From assembly GCA_964556885.1 (NCBI GenBank), contig CAZKYP010000046.1, positions 1 to 19,586 on the forward strand: 19,586 nt of DNA, in the 5' to 3' direction. The position numbers and the translations under genes are program-made. Every line of letters begins with the position of its first letter. Within the stretch, counting starts at the first letter, position 1. The notes under the pieces are model-generated. The model ran no database searches. It was not told where the DNA came from and saw nothing but the letters and a program-made list of their open reading frames with translations. Shown piece by piece: positions 1 through 6,712 of the stretch. The stretch comes from CAZKYP01 sp964556885 (GTDB lineage Bacteria; Planctomycetota; Phycisphaerae; Sedimentisphaerales; Anaerobacaceae).

Positions 1-194
1 AACTCGGCACTCAACTGGCCGAGCGAATTCAGCACCATTTCGTAATTCTGTTTAGCCTCTCTAATATTTGCCGGGGCGCCGTCAAACTGGCCTGCAAACC
101 GAAATCCTTCTTCACAGATTTCGGCCAGCTTGCCAAGATCAATATGTCTGAACAAAAACTTTATGTCGTTGTTATCCGTATAGAAATTCGCCAT
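1..194 (-). CDS. Acyl-CoA dehydrogenase, N-terminal fragment (runs off the window edge)
   Basis: An ATG at 194 opens a frame that stays open to the window edge, giving 64 codons. The peptide begins MANFYTDNNDIKFLF and continues through an NIREAKQNYEMVLNSLGQL stretch. This resembles the short helical N-terminal domain (AcylCoA_DH_N type) found on large, roughly 600-residue bacterial acyl-CoA dehydrogenases. Such enzymes oxidise acyl-CoA to enoyl-CoA using FAD and pass electrons to Etf. No catalytic region is visible, so substrate cannot be judged. The location directly downstream of etfA on the same strand supports the call, because Etf is the electron acceptor of this family. The ribosome site is weak (AAAAGAGA just before ATG). 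The main uncertainty is that only the N-terminal domain can be seen. Confidence 0.72.
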   Translation of the reverse strand, partial: MANFYTDNNDIKFLFRHIDLGKLAEICEEGFRFAGQFDGAPANIREAKQNYEMVLNSLGQLSAE

Positions 195-215
195 TCTCTT
201 TTCTGTATCCGGTAT

Positions 216-310
216 GTCATTGCGAGGCCTGTCTTTTAGGCTGCGGCAATCCACTACGTTTCATTCGAGATTGCCACGTCCTGATAAAAGGCATCAGGAC
301 TCGCAATGAC
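216..310. repeat. Cruciform-capable palindromic repeat (REP/MITE-like)
   Basis: The outer arms GTCATTGCGAG (216-226) and CTCGCAATGAC (300-310) are perfect 11-bp inverted repeats. A second perfect pair, GGCAATC (245-251) and GATTGCC (269-275), lies inside. Two small side hairpins also form: GCCT/AGGC at 227-241 and CCTGAT/ATCAGG at 280-298. The fold is therefore a main stem with three branches, cloverleaf-like. Sequences with CATTGCGAG...GGCAATC...GATTGCC...CTCGCAATG are familiar as dispersed intergenic repeats in many bacterial genomes. I infer a non-autonomous palindromic element, and its transcript between etfA and the dehydrogenase gene could fold. No other copy is present in this window. 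Confidence 0.7.
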
Positions 311-329
311 CGTTTGTAGTTTATGTTTC

Positions 330-1367
330 TTAATCTTTAATGCTCTTTTCCTTGACTGATTTTATCATCATCGGCACGACCTCGTTCAGGTCGCCGACAA
401 TTTTATAATGGGCGATATTAAAAATCGGGGCCGCAGGGTCGCTGTTGACGGCGATGATTTTCTGACTTTGTGACATTCCGGCCTGGTGCTGTATCGCGCC
501 GCTGACACCAACGGCGATATACAGGCTCGGACGAACTGTAGTGCCGGTCTGGCCGACCTGGTGGTCGTGGTCGATAAATCCCAAATCGACCGCCGCCCTG
601 GTCGCCGCCGGGGCTGCACCGAGGCAATTCGCCAGGTCCCAGATGAGCCTGAAGTTTTCCCTGCTGCCGACACCGGCCCCGCCGGCAACGATTATCCTCG
701 AAGCCTTCAGGTCGACTTTCTTCGGCCGCTTGTGCTCATCGAGAATCTCCAGCGGCAAATCCTGTTGAGACAATTCGATTTTTTCGGCGATTATTTCGCC
801 TTTGCGCTTCGCATTCGGTTCCGCCGGTTGCATAACACCTTCGCGAACCGTGGCCATCTGGGGCCAGCGGTCGAGGTTGATAATCGTAGCGACGATGTTT
901 CCACCGAAGGCGGGTCTTATCTGGAACAGCAGATTTTTGTGCATCTTATTGTCTTTGGCAGTTTCATGGTCGCCAATCTGCAGGTCCGTACAATCGGCGG
1001 TCAGGCCGGCCCTGGTCGCACTGGCAATCCTCGGGGCCAGGTCCCGACCGGCAATCGTAGCACCATAGAGCACAATCTGCGGGGTGTGTTTGTGAATTAA
1101 ATCGTGCATCACTTTCGCATAGCTGTTGGTCTGGTAATCGGCCAGCAACGGATGCTCGACAAGATAGACTTTGTCCGCACCGTACTGAATCAATTTTTTC
1201 GCCAGCTTCTTTACGTCGTCACCCAACAGGGCCGCGGCCAACTGCACACCCAAAGTATCGGCCAGGTGCCGCGCCTTGCTCATCAGCTCTATCGGCGTAT
1301 CTTCGAGCTTCTTGTTATGCTGTTCGGCAAATACCCAGACCTCACCTGTTCTGTTCACATCAATCAT
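330..1367 (-). CDS. etfA: Electron transfer flavoprotein alpha subunit
   Basis: EtfA pairs with EtfB to carry electrons from acyl-CoA dehydrogenases, using an FAD bound in the EtfA C-terminal domain. From the chosen start the protein has 345 residues, close to the usual 310-340. The C-terminal FAD domain is clear: VGQTGTTVRP at about residues 271-280, GVSGAIQH at 287-294, then AVNSDPAAPIF and KIVGDLNEVVP. No ferredoxin domain is fused at the N-terminus. The frame is open further upstream to an ATG at 1448, but those 27 extra codons run through an inverted repeat and do not look like protein. MIDVNRTGEVWVFAEQ starting at 1367 is the normal family N-terminus. The AAGG upstream of this ATG is only a weak ribosome site. 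etfB lies upstream on the same strand, with an RRM gene between them. Confidence 0.95.
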   Translation of the reverse strand: MIDVNRTGEVWVFAEQHNKKLEDTPIELMSKARHLADTLGVQLAAALLGDDVKKLAKKLIQYGADKVYLVEHPLLADYQTNSYAKVMHDLIHKHTPQIVLYGATIAGRDLAPRIASATRAGLTADCTDLQIGDHETAKDNKMHKNLLFQIRPAFGGNIVATIINLDRWPQMATVREGVMQPAEPNAKRKGEIIAEKIELSQQDLPLEILDEHKRPKKVDLKASRIIVAGGAGVGSRENFRLIWDLANCLGAAPAATRAAVDLGFIDHDHQVGQTGTTVRPSLYIAVGVSGAIQHQAGMSQSQKIIAVNSDPAAPIFNIAHYKIVGDLNEVVPMMIKSVKEKSIKD

Positions 1368-1395
1368 ACTAATATGTGCCTTAAATTTTAATACC

Positions 1396-1465
1396 CACGT
1401 GCTTTCTCTGTGCTTTCGCAGAGTAAATTCATCACTATGCGAAGGCATGGGCGAGAAAGCACGTG
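1396..1465. repeat. Long inverted repeat between the RRM gene and etfA
   Basis: CACGTGCTTTCTC (1396-1408) and GAGAAAGCACGTG (1453-1465) are perfect 13-bp inverted repeats. An inner pair, TTCGCA (1415-1420) and TGCGAA (1438-1443), extends the hairpin. On the plus strand a T run follows (1472-1479). On the minus strand, the direction of the genes, an A run precedes the stem and an AT-rich stretch follows. It could be a processing or attenuation hairpin that separates RRM and etfA expression, or a palindromic repeat of its own. It lies just after the RRM stop codon and 29 bases before the etfA start. Confidence 0.65.
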
Positions 1466-1478
1466 AGCATTTCTTTTT

Positions 1479-1862
1479 TTAGTATCTTCGTCCGCCGCCA
1501 CCGCCGCCGCCGCTCCGGCCGCCTCGACCGCCGCCGCCGCCACCGAAGTCACGACGTCCGCCACCACCGCCGCCGCCACGTCCACCGCGGCCGCCGCCGC
1601 CGCTGGGCCTGCGTCCCTGCGTCTGCGGGCGAGCTTCGTTGACACTCAAGGCCCGGCCTTTCAGGTCCTGACCGTTAATGCCGGTAATTGCAGCCTCGGC
1701 CTCAGCTTTAGCCGGCATTTCCACGAATCCGAATCCACGGGATTCTCCACTGAATTTATCCTTGATGATGTTGACGGATGCGACCTCGCCGAAAGCTTCA
1801 AAAGCCTGACGCACATCATCTTCTGTTGCGTCGTGTGACAAATTACCCACATAAATATTCAT
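1479..1862 (-). CDS. Glycine-rich RRM RNA-binding protein
   Basis: A single RNA recognition motif fills residues 1 to about 80. RNP2 is IYVGNL at residues 3-8 and RNP1 is RGFGFVEM at about 43-50. A tail of about 45 residues follows, made almost only of glycine and arginine (GGGGRGGRGG type, RGG-like). The protein has 127 residues, the size of the small Rbp proteins of cyanobacteria and planctomycetes, which bind RNA and are often cold-induced. That comparison is family knowledge; no target is visible here. The start at 1862 is set by GGAAAGGAAAG a few bases upstream and by the canonical MNIYVGNLS beginning; an upstream in-frame ATG at 1898 adds 12 unconserved residues. The tail is encoded by low-complexity CCGCCGCC-type DNA at about 1495-1610, which may vary in length between strains. 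The gene stands between etfB and etfA. Confidence 0.9.
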   Translation of the reverse strand: MNIYVGNLSHDATEDDVRQAFEAFGEVASVNIIKDKFSGESRGFGFVEMPAKAEAEAAITGINGQDLKGRALSVNEARPQTQGRRPSGGGGRGGRGGGGGGGRRDFGGGGGGRGGRSGGGGGGGRRY

Positions 1863-1918
1863 TCTACTTTCCTTTCCAGTCCCAAGAACCAGACCCAAAA
1901 AAATCAGCTTTCAGCATG

Positions 1919-1936
1919 GTCGGACACGTGTCAGAC
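1919..1936. promoter_or_regulatory. Palindrome in the RRM gene leader
   Basis: GACACGTGTC at 1923-1932 is a perfect 10-bp palindrome. Flanking GTC and GAC extend it to an 18-bp imperfect dyad. A second dyad, GAGAACTTCTC, lies at 1949-1959. Both fall between the probable promoter and the RRM start, so they could be operators or leader RNA hairpins. Function is not known. Confidence 0.35.
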
Positions 1937-1965
1937 CTCTTTTATGCCGAGAACTTCTCTGTTAT

Positions 1966-1994
1966 ATTATCTAATTTGAATACTCCGTATTTAA
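1966..1994 (-). promoter_or_regulatory. Possible sigma-70 promoter for the RRM gene
   Basis: On the minus strand TTAAAT (1989-1994) is followed, after 17 bases, by GATAAT (1966-1971). The -10 box matches consensus at five of six positions, but the -35 box is weak. It would start an mRNA near 1959 with a leader of about 97 bases carrying two dyads. Confidence 0.35.
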
Positions 1995-1996
1995 GT

Positions 1997-2908
1997 CTAT
2001 GCAATAATTTTATCCTGAATTAATTCATGTACCATATCAGAAATGGCTCTCTCGTTGGGAGCAACTCCTTTGCTCTCCTTTGCCGCAAGAACAACGCTTT
2101 GTATCCGATGCACTTTTGTCGGCGAACCGTTCTGACCGCACCAGGCCAAATCCGCATCGATATCGTCAAGGTTCCATTGCTTTATAAGCAAACCTGCCTG
2201 TTTTAATATGCCGGATTTGTGCTCGACTAATTTTTCAATATCCGCCTGGTCCGCCTTCGGATTTTCGGCTTTGATTTTCATTTCGAGCTCAATCGGTGTG
2301 ACGGCATTTTTATATTTCATCATTTTTTTTGCAGCAGCCACCCTCGGCTCATTCGCATCACCTGTAACCGTAAGCAGCACCGGCAGAGTAGACCTGACCC
2401 GCTGCCAGCCGTTGCCGATATTACGCTGGATGGTAATCGTCTTTCCGTCCATCTCGATAAGCTCTTCGACATAAGTAATCTGTGTAACAGACAATTTCTC
2501 CGCCAATTGCGGCCCGACCTGAGCGGTATCACCGTCAATCGCCTGCCTGCCGCAGAGAACGATATCGTAATCAATCTTATTGACCGCACAGCTTAAGATA
2601 TAGCTCGTTGCAAGCGTATCGCTCGCGGCACAGCGGCGATCGGTTATTAAAACGGCCTCGTCGGCACCGCGATAGAGCGCATCGCGAAGGATAGCGCCGG
2701 CCGCGGGAAGGCCCATCGTGATAACAGTGATATGTCCGCCGAATTTGTCTTTTATCCTTAAAGCCAGCTCAAGGGCATTGAGATCTTCCGGATTGAATAT
2801 GGCAGGCAAAGCCGAACGCTTAACCGTTCCGTCGTCGTTCATCACATCACCGGTAATCCTCTTGGTATCCGGAACCTGCTTTACAAGCACAACGCAATTA
2901 TAACCCAA
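1997..2908 (-). CDS. etfB: Electron transfer flavoprotein beta subunit
   Basis: EtfB is the second Etf subunit and binds AMP or, in electron-bifurcating forms, a second FAD. This protein has 303 residues. The N-terminus NCVVLVKQVPDTK is characteristic. The nucleotide loop CGRQAIDGDTAQVGP lies at about residues 119-133. GDTAQVGP is the form I know from clostridial and related bifurcating EtfBs, whereas mitochondrial-type EtfB has a different sequence here. The C-terminal VHRIQSVVLAAKE and the helix after it also fit that group. The start is TTG, fixed by AAGGAGAG ending about seven bases before it and by the family N-terminus. Expression probably starts from the promoter at 3017-3044. The RRM gene, etfA and an acyl-CoA dehydrogenase follow on the same strand. 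Confidence 0.95.
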   Translation of the reverse strand: MGYNCVVLVKQVPDTKRITGDVMNDDGTVKRSALPAIFNPEDLNALELALRIKDKFGGHITVITMGLPAAGAILRDALYRGADEAVLITDRRCAASDTLATSYILSCAVNKIDYDIVLCGRQAIDGDTAQVGPQLAEKLSVTQITYVEELIEMDGKTITIQRNIGNGWQRVRSTLPVLLTVTGDANEPRVAAAKKMMKYKNAVTPIELEMKIKAENPKADQADIEKLVEHKSGILKQAGLLIKQWNLDDIDADLAWCGQNGSPTKVHRIQSVVLAAKESKGVAPNERAISDMVHELIQDKIIA

Positions 2909-2951
2909 CTATACTCTCCTTTTCTTCTTTCAGCCTTCGCCATAACAACAG

Positions 2952-2971
2952 ATTCCCACATCTATGGGAAT
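2952..2971 (-). promoter_or_regulatory. Stem-loop in the etfB leader
   Basis: ATTCCCA (2952-2958) and TGGGAAT (2965-2971) form a perfect 7-bp stem with a 6-base loop. It lies between the predicted etfB transcription start (about 3010) and the TTG start codon. No T run follows in the gene direction, so it is unlikely to be a simple terminator. Confidence 0.4.
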
Positions 2972-3016
2972 GGCATCTCTATAATAAACAAATACTATCC
3001 TGAGTATGAGATACGA

Positions 3017-3044
3017 ATTTTAGCCGGATTCGCCTATAAGTCAA
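3017..3044 (-). promoter_or_regulatory. etfB: Sigma-70-type promoter for etfB
   Basis: On the minus strand TTGACT (3039-3044) is followed by a 16-base spacer and TAAAAT (3017-3022). Each box matches consensus at five of six positions. Transcription would start near 3010 and leave a leader of about 100 bases with one hairpin. This is one of the best promoter matches in the window. Confidence 0.6.
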
Positions 3045-3093
3045 CCATAAAAGCGAATTAGTGAATTTGTCGATTGGTTCGGGTATATGAAAT

Positions 3094-3151
3094 AAAAAAA
3101 CGAGATATCAAATAAGCAAAGATTCTCCAGCGATCCACATCTTTTTTGCTT
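3094..3151 (-). terminator. Weak candidate terminator after the CBS gene
   Basis: On the minus strand AAGCAAAAAAGAT (3139-3151) can pair with ATCTTTGCTT (3114-3123) as a 10-bp stem with an AAA bulge. A run of seven T lies 13 bases further on (3100-3094). The long gap before the T run makes this a poor classical terminator, but its position at the end of the PTS gene block fits. Confidence 0.25.
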
Positions 3152-3183
3152 ACTAATCACCTGCCACGTTACAGGCTATTGCC

Positions 3184-3633
3184 TCACGAGTTTTTCTTCA
3201 ATGCGTCATCGACATACCCTTCAAGCTCACGAATCACGGATTCCTGCTCGGATATAATCGTTTTGACCACATCGCCTATGCTTACGATACCAATGAGCTT
3301 GTCATTATCCACGACAGGCAGATGACGGATACGCATTTCGGTCATAAGGGTCATGCATTCACCAATATTAGTCCCGGAATGCACACAACAGACCGGCTGG
3401 CTCATAATCTCCGCCACGGACGTTTCCCTGGATGATTTTCCCTTTAAAATCACTTTTCGAGCATAGTCCCGCTCGGAGAATATACCAACCGGCTTACCCC
3501 CTTCAACGACTACAAGAGCACCAATACCCTTGTCGGCCATCAATACAAGGGCCTCATACGCGGAAATGTTCGGTGAAACAGACCACACATCTCGTCCTTT
3601 TACATCCAATAATCCAGATATAGTGATTTTCAT
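3184..3633 (-). CDS. Two-CBS-domain protein
   Basis: This 149-residue protein consists almost entirely of a CBS pair, at about residues 8-64 and 74-132, followed by a short charged helix. Typical features are GALVVVEGGKPVGIFSERDY at the end of the first domain and IRHLPVVDNDKLIGIVSIGD at the end of the second. CBS pairs bind adenine nucleotides such as AMP, ATP or S-adenosylmethionine and act as energy sensors; the ligand here is unknown. A GGAG about a dozen bases upstream supports the ATG. The gene is last in a run of same-strand genes, 36 bases after ptsI, so it is probably co-transcribed with the PTS phosphorelay. An energy-sensing role in that relay is inference. Confidence 0.9.
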   Translation of the reverse strand: MKITISGLLDVKGRDVWSVSPNISAYEALVLMADKGIGALVVVEGGKPVGIFSERDYARKVILKGKSSRETSVAEIMSQPVCCVHSGTNIGECMTLMTEMRIRHLPVVDNDKLIGIVSIGDVVKTIISEQESVIRELEGYVDDALKKNS

Positions 3634-3669
3634 ACTTATATCGCTCCTTTCTCCTGTTCTGAATAAACA

Positions 3670-5409
3670 TTAAAAGGCTTCAGGGAGTATTTCTCTTGCG
3701 GCGTTGCGAAGATACGCGGATATATGCCGTTCGGAGTTCATACCCAGGACTTTTCTGGCCACCTTGTTGCAGTCTAAAAGTGTAACTGAGCGGATAATCT
3801 GCTTTATTTCCGGTATCATCGGCGATGTCAACGATAATTTCCTTACGCCCAGGCCGAGCAGCAGCATGATATACTCCGGTTCGGAGGCCATTTCGCCGCA
3901 GACGCTCAGGTCGATTTGGGCCTTGTGAGCATCCTGAATAACGGTCCTGATGAGCCGGAGCACGGCCGGGTCTGCCGGCGAATATAAAGTGGAAACCAGC
4001 TCGTTGCCCCGGTCGACGGCCAATGTATACTGTGTCAGGTCGTTTGTGCCGATACTGAAGAAATCAACGTTTCTGGCAAGTGTAAAAGCCGTCAGGGCCG
4101 CCGACGGTGTTTCAACCATAATGCCGACTTGAATATCATTATTATAAGGGATGGATTCCTCGCCGAGGTCTTCCATCACATCATGTAAAATCATTTTCGC
4201 CTGCATAAGCTCCTGGCGATTGGTTATCAGCGGGAACATAACCTTGACGTCGCCGAGAACCGAAGCCCGTAAAATTGCACGCAACTGTGTTTTAAACATC
4301 ATTAGGTTCTGCAGGCAATACCTGATGGATCTCAATCCCAGGAAGGGATTCGGCTCGGGAGCGAAACGCCTGCTCTGGGTATATTTATCCGCCCCGAGAT
4401 CGACCGTTCTTATTATTACAGGTCTGTCATTAAAAACCTGAACGGTCCTGCTGTAAGCTTCATAATGGTCCTGCTCGGTCGGCTCGCTTTTTGTATTGAG
4501 GTACAGAAACTCGGTACGGTACAGCCCGATTCCGTCGCCTCCTTTTTCCAAAACCACTTCCGCTTCATCAGGAAATTCGATATTACCCAAGAGTAAGATT
4601 TTCGTACCGTCACGTGTAACGGCCGGTTTTTCCCTTATAGTATCGAGCCTGTGCCCAAGGGCCGCAAATTCATTCGAATACTCCTGGTATTGCCCGACGG
4701 TCTGTTCGTCCGGATTTACAATGATAATACCGCGGTTGCCGTCGACAATAATGGTATCTCCGCCATTAACACACTCGGTAAGGTCTTCGAGCGCAACTAC
4801 CGCAGGAATTCCCAAAGAACGTGCAACAATAGCGGCATGACTGGTCCGCCCGCCGGAGTCGCTGGCGATTCCCTTGACAAATTCCCTGTTAAAGCCGGCG
4901 GTCTGTATCGGGCTCAATTCGCGGGCGACAATTGCAACCTTTTCGGTCAGGTGCCCAACTTCCTCGCGTTTTTCACCAAGCAGTTGTTTCAGCAAACGCC
5001 TCTGGATATCATATATATCGGCCGCCCTCTCGCTGATATAGGCATCTTTCACTTCGGCGAAGTACGTGGCAATCTGGCGAAGAATGGTCGAGACGGCATA
5101 CTCGGCGGTCACCAAATCCGAGTGAACCATATCTGTAATCTTTTTGCGAAGACTCCTGTCACGCATGTAACGCAGGTGGACTGCAAAAATATCCTTTATC
5201 TTTCCCCCGGCGGAATTATCGTGTGCGGCCTCAAGCCTGGTCAATTCCTCGATGGCATCCTTGAAGGCATTTCTGACTCGCTGAGTTTCTATAAGCCGCT
5301 GTGAAGGTTCTATGGAACGACGCGGAATTCGGTAATCTTCGGAATCAATTACCATCACTCTGGCAATTGAAATGCCGGGCGAAACAGCTATCCCCTTCTT
5401 TATTTCCAT
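3670..5409 (-). CDS. ptsI: PTS enzyme I (phosphoenolpyruvate-protein phosphotransferase)
   Basis: Enzyme I takes phosphate from phosphoenolpyruvate onto a histidine and passes it to HPr in the cytoplasm. At 579 residues it is full length. The phosphorylated histidine is His191 in GGRTSHAAIVARSLGIPAVV. The PEP-binding barrel follows, with GIGLYRTEFLYL, the FLGLRSIRYCL motif, FSIGTNDLTQYTLAVDRGN and the catalytic-cysteine segment SVCGEMASEPEY. The start ATG at 5409 gives the usual MEIKKGIAVSPGISI beginning; the ribosome site is only a modest GAGAG. It follows ptsH by 35 bases and precedes the CBS gene by 36, so the three are very likely one transcript. No GAF domain is present, unlike the nitrogen-type enzyme I (PtsP). 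Confidence 0.97.
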   Translation of the reverse strand: MEIKKGIAVSPGISIARVMVIDSEDYRIPRRSIEPSQRLIETQRVRNAFKDAIEELTRLEAAHDNSAGGKIKDIFAVHLRYMRDRSLRKKITDMVHSDLVTAEYAVSTILRQIATYFAEVKDAYISERAADIYDIQRRLLKQLLGEKREEVGHLTEKVAIVARELSPIQTAGFNREFVKGIASDSGGRTSHAAIVARSLGIPAVVALEDLTECVNGGDTIIVDGNRGIIIVNPDEQTVGQYQEYSNEFAALGHRLDTIREKPAVTRDGTKILLLGNIEFPDEAEVVLEKGGDGIGLYRTEFLYLNTKSEPTEQDHYEAYSRTVQVFNDRPVIIRTVDLGADKYTQSRRFAPEPNPFLGLRSIRYCLQNLMMFKTQLRAILRASVLGDVKVMFPLITNRQELMQAKMILHDVMEDLGEESIPYNNDIQVGIMVETPSAALTAFTLARNVDFFSIGTNDLTQYTLAVDRGNELVSTLYSPADPAVLRLIRTVIQDAHKAQIDLSVCGEMASEPEYIMLLLGLGVRKLSLTSPMIPEIKQIIRSVTLLDCNKVARKVLGMNSERHISAYLRNAAREILPEAF

Positions 5410-5444
5410 AGCACGGTTCTCTCGTTCCGGATATCCGCCGTCTG

Positions 5445-5759
5445 CTATCTTACAGGGGTCGGCTCATCGAAATGTTTTTTTTCCACAAGCTCTCGCAAAG
5501 CGTCAACGGCTTGTTTTGCATCCGGCCCATCGGCTTTTATCTTCAGTTTTGTTCCACACGTCGCAGCTAACATGCTCATCTGCATAATACTCTTACCGTC
5601 AACATTAGCCTGGTTATTGCTTACAGTAATGTCGCTGCTAAATCGGCTCGCTATCTCGATAAATTTCATCGCAGGACGCATGTGAAGACCGTCCGCGTTT
5701 TTTATTTCGACTTCTGTTTCACAAACCAAGTTCTCCAAAGCGTCATCCTCTGCCTGCAT
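5445..5759 (-). CDS. ptsH: HPr phosphocarrier protein
   Basis: HPr carries phosphate from enzyme I to IIA domains. The active-site histidine is His26 in NADGLHMRPAMKF. A serine that aligns with the regulatory Ser46 of Gram-positive HPr is present in VDGKSIMQMSML (Ser57), so control by HPr kinase is possible, but no kinase gene is seen here. The protein has about 104 residues, longer than the usual 85-90 because of an acidic N-terminal extension of about ten residues and a C-terminal one. I place the start at the ATG at 5759 because AAGGA lies seven to eight bases before it. The frame extends to an ATG at 5780, which has no well-spaced ribosome site and would add seven residues. ptsI follows 35 bases downstream. 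Confidence 0.93.
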   Translation of the reverse strand: MQAEDDALENLVCETEVEIKNADGLHMRPAMKFIEIASRFSSDITVSNNQANVDGKSIMQMSMLAATCGTKLKIKADGPDAKQAVDALRELVEKKHFDEPTPVR

Positions 5760-5834
5760 CCGAAGGTCCTTACCCTTCATAGTTATACGAAAATCTTTCC
5801 ATGCCCCTCAACACCCGGCAAAAAACATATAAAA

Positions 5835-6308
5835 CTATAACGATGGATTCTCGTCCGCCTCTCTCAGTAAATCATCAATCTGCTCAACCGTACGACACTG
5901 CCTGAGAAACCTGCGAAACTTCTCCTGCTGCAAATGCCTGAAAATACTTTCCATAGCCATCAAATGCTGGTCCGGATTATCAATTGGACTTATCAGAAGT
6001 ATTATCGAATGTACGGGTTGTTTGTCGAGAGCTGAAAAATCCACGCCGGATTCACTTCGACCGAGCACGGCAATCACTTTATCAATCGCCTTGTGCTTTA
6101 CATGCGGTACAGCAACGCCTTTACCCAGCCCCGTACTGGCTTCATTCTCTCTTTTTATAACCGCCTTGGTAATGTCTTTACATACTCCCTTGCCGAGCTT
6201 ACCGGCCTCGTCAAGCGACAAGACCAACTCAGCTATTACTCCGTCACGATCGGAGGCCTGCAGTTCCGAAATAATAGCTTCGAAACAAACAAAATCTGCA
6301 AATTTCAT
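5835..6308 (-). CDS. ptsN: PTS IIA domain protein, PtsN/fructose type
   Basis: This 157-residue protein is a single PTS EIIA type-2 domain. The phosphorylatable histidine is His69 in GLGKGVAVPHVKH, and the preceding REN..ASTGLG is typical. The later SPIDNPDQHLMAMESIFRHL segment also matches the family. With no IIB or IIC domain fused or encoded nearby, a regulatory role like that of PtsN (EIIA-Ntr) is more likely than sugar uptake. The symbol is by resemblance, and the protein could also be an orphan fructose-type IIA. It lies 54 bases before ptsH and 69 bases after hpf on the same strand, so it can receive phosphate from the EI and HPr encoded next to it. The ribosome site before the ATG is weak. 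Confidence 0.88.
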   Translation of the reverse strand: MKFADFVCFEAIISELQASDRDGVIAELVLSLDEAGKLGKGVCKDITKAVIKRENEASTGLGKGVAVPHVKHKAIDKVIAVLGRSESGVDFSALDKQPVHSIILLISPIDNPDQHLMAMESIFRHLQQEKFRRFLRQCRTVEQIDDLLREADENPSL

Positions 6309-6377
6309 CTTATCTGCCCAAAGTAATTTCTGTCAGCAACATCAGCCGGAAAAAACGTATATATCCATCAATACAGG

Positions 6378-6698
6378 CTATATCAATTCCACATCGCCTG
6401 CGTGCTTATCGTCTCTTTCTTTGCCTTTTGTCTTCCTGAGCTGCCGTTCAAGCTTATGAACAGCCATATCAATGCAGATATAAGCGTCTGGACCGGTTTC
6501 CGTGCCTACAAAAACCTTACTTCGTTCGGCCCGGGCAATAACCTCGACGCTTACATTTGGGCCCTCTCCGCCGTCTACAATCACCTCGATTTGATTGATA
6601 CTATTGTAGTACTTCGGCAGCTTGGATGTCTTTTCCTCCGCGTGCATTCTTAAAGCATCAGTTATTTCAATATGTTTTCCAGTTATTGTAAAAAGCAA
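6378..6698 (-). CDS. hpf: Ribosome hibernation promoting factor (short form)
   Basis: This 106-residue protein matches the S30AE/HPF family that binds the small ribosomal subunit and inactivates ribosomes in stationary phase. Recognisable parts are MLFTITGKHIEITDALR at the N-terminus, KYYNSINQIEVIV in the middle and DAYICIDMAVHKLERQLRKTK near the end. The long-form C-terminal dimerisation domain is absent. A short form usually needs a partner such as RMF for 100S dimers in gamma-proteobacteria; no partner is seen here. The start is TTG, supported by AAGGAG seven bases upstream. In proteobacteria hpf often sits beside ptsN next to rpoN. The same pairing with ptsN is seen here, but rpoN is not in the window. 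Confidence 0.93.
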   Translation of the reverse strand: MLFTITGKHIEITDALRMHAEEKTSKLPKYYNSINQIEVIVDGGEGPNVSVEVIARAERSKVFVGTETGPDAYICIDMAVHKLERQLRKTKGKERDDKHAGDVELI

Positions 6699-6712
6699 TC
6701 TTATTCTCCTTA

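Noticed and set aside
486..1100. Plus-strand open frame of 204 codons opposite etfA
   Set aside because: It is antisense to etfA, with an arginine-rich, motif-free product typical of a shadow frame.
1495..1610. Dense CCGCCGCC repeats resembling a repeat array
   Set aside because: They are in-frame glycine and arginine codons of the RRM protein tail; there are no spacers, so this is not a CRISPR array.
1388..1645. Alanine-rich 85-codon frame over the RRM tail
   Set aside because: It is the GGN-repeat DNA of the glycine-rich tail read in another frame.
4651..5304. Plus-strand open frame of 217 codons opposite ptsI
   Set aside because: The minus strand encodes full-length enzyme I with all motifs; the opposite frame has no family resemblance or ribosome site.
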